Below, in pieces: positions 32,167 to 32,525 of a stretch of DNA of 32,525 nucleotides. Under the pieces are notes generated by a model. That model was not told where the DNA came from and ran no database searches. It worked only from the letters and a program-made list of their open reading frames with translations. The first letter of the stretch is position 1; each line of letters starts with the position of its first letter. Where the stretch lies: assembly GCA_043758775.1 (NCBI GenBank), contig JAYVMU010000063.1, positions 1 to 32,525 of the forward strand. Reading direction: 5' to 3'. The position numbers were made by a program, and so were the translations under genes. Origin of the DNA: JACMMS01 sp043758775 (lineage in GTDB: Bacteria > Pseudomonadota > Gammaproteobacteria > Burkholderiales > Methylophilaceae).

Positions 32167-32251
32167 GCGAGAGTGGCGGAATTGGTAGACGCACTGGATT
32201 TAGGTTCCAGCGCCGTAAGGTGTGCGAGTTCGAGTCTCGCCTTTCGCACCA
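32167..32251 (+). tRNA. tRNA-Leu (anticodon UAG)
   Basis: These 85 bases fold as a class II tRNA. The acceptor stem is GCGAGAG/CTTTCGC with one G-T pair, the D-loop segment is GGCGGAATTGGTAGAC, and the anticodon stem is CTGGA/TCCAG around the loop TTTAGGT with anticodon TAG at 32201-32203. A long variable arm and the TTCGAGT T-loop segment follow. The discriminator is A and CCA is encoded (32249-32251). The long variable arm and anticodon identify leucine, reading CUA and other CUN codons. Confidence 0.97.
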
Positions 32252-32399
32252 ATAAGTTAGCATTATCCCGTATCCGGCAATTGACCGCTTATTTGTCATG
32301 TAACCTATTGAGGATAAATAGTAATATTGAGTTTCAACCCTCACCCGTTGGGTGACACGCTGCGCGCGTACTCGGACTCGTCCAATCGCCGAATCCAGG

Positions 32400-32525
32400 T
32401 TAAACGGTTGAGTCAGGATTCTCAATATGCCACCTATTTTTCCCGGCTTTCTTGGCCTTATACATGGCATAGTCAGCACGGGTTAATAATTCCTCCCCAT
32501 TGACATCGCCGTCAGAATAAATAGC
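32400..32525 (-). CDS. C-terminal end of a GGDEF-domain (diguanylate cyclase) protein, partial
   Basis: The frame enters from the right edge and ends with the stop at 32402-32400, giving 41 residues. It contains LLTRADYAMYKAKKAGKNRW, the hallmark last helix of GGDEF domains (RADxAMYxAKxxGKNR), followed by a short tail HIENPDSTV. The catalytic GGDEF motif is outside the window, so cyclase activity and any partner domains cannot be judged. A small dyad (TCACCC, GTT, GGGTGA at 32341-32355) follows the stop without a T run. Confidence 0.9.
   Translation of the reverse strand, partial: AIYSDGDVNGEELLTRADYAMYKAKKAGKNRWHIENPDSTV

Noticed and set aside
32150..32479. A 109-codon minus-strand frame containing ERRDSNSHTLRRWNLNPVRL
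   Set aside because: It is the antisense of the tRNA-Leu gene and its flank; this peptide is a well-known spurious translation of leucine tRNA genes.
1..32525. CRISPR arrays, insertion sequences, prophage or conjugation genes
   Set aside because: No regularly spaced repeats, transposase, integrase or phage-like proteins were seen on either strand.

Overview
The window looks like a chromosomal segment from an obligate or restricted facultative methylotroph of the Betaproteobacteria, most likely family Methylophilaceae (Methylotenera, Methylophilus or Methylobacillus type). The case rests on three gene sets found side by side: ribulose monophosphate (RuMP) cycle genes (hexulose-6-phosphate synthase, phosphohexuloisomerase, transaldolase); tetrahydromethanopterin (H4MPT) C1-transfer genes (mtdB, mch); and genes for making H4MPT and methylofuran-type cofactors. 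The genus is an inference; no rRNA or other marker is present.

Layout. 1-541: the end of an unidentified gene, a decayed yceI tail and a small CDGSH iron-sulfur protein. 711-3317: pepN, leftward. 3629-5705: an NO-stress module with leftward nsrR, a strong NsrR-type operator, and a rightward DUF2249 gene plus an NnrS-like membrane protein whose end looks frameshifted. 5881-8374: a run of broken genes: a cation diffusion facilitator remnant, a carboxymuconolactone decarboxylase/AhpD-family gene split by an in-frame amber codon, and a chromate transporter (chrA) split by a one-base loss in a G tract. 8411-11718: ppsR and ppsA, leftward (PEP synthase and its regulatory kinase/phosphorylase). 12122-17974: a compact rightward operon of RFAP synthase (mptG), mtdB, an ATP-grasp gene, mch, a RimK-like ATP-grasp ligase and a CitG-like gene. 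18104-20585: tal, hps and phi, each with its own signals (near-consensus promoter before hps, strong terminators after hps and phi). 20655-21377: a leftward HisA-like gene, head to head with a second rightward cofactor operon, 21390-25966: ATP-grasp ligase, mfnF-like ASKHA protein, pabB, mfnE-like kinase and pterin carbinolamine dehydratase. 25963-31924: leftward RND tripartite efflux operon (CzcA/CzcB/CzcC-like) preceded by an unidentified 81-residue protein. 32167-32251: tRNA-Leu(UAG). 32400 to the right edge: C-terminus of a GGDEF protein.

How the parts fit. Formaldehyde can be fixed by HPS and PHI, with transaldolase helping regenerate ribulose 5-phosphate, or oxidised on H4MPT by MtdB and Mch. 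The two flanking operons supply the cofactors: PabB makes the aminodeoxychorismate precursor of p-aminobenzoate, the substrate of RFAP synthase, and the ATP-grasp, MfnE-like and MfnF-like proteins fit glutamylated pterin and furan cofactor synthesis. PpsA/PpsR link pyruvate to PEP. fae and the formyltransferase/hydrolase (fhc) genes are not in the window. The least explained parts are the HisA-like protein in the cofactor cluster, the possible attenuator inside the start of the efflux operon, and the concentration of broken stress genes between 4.5 and 8.4 kb.
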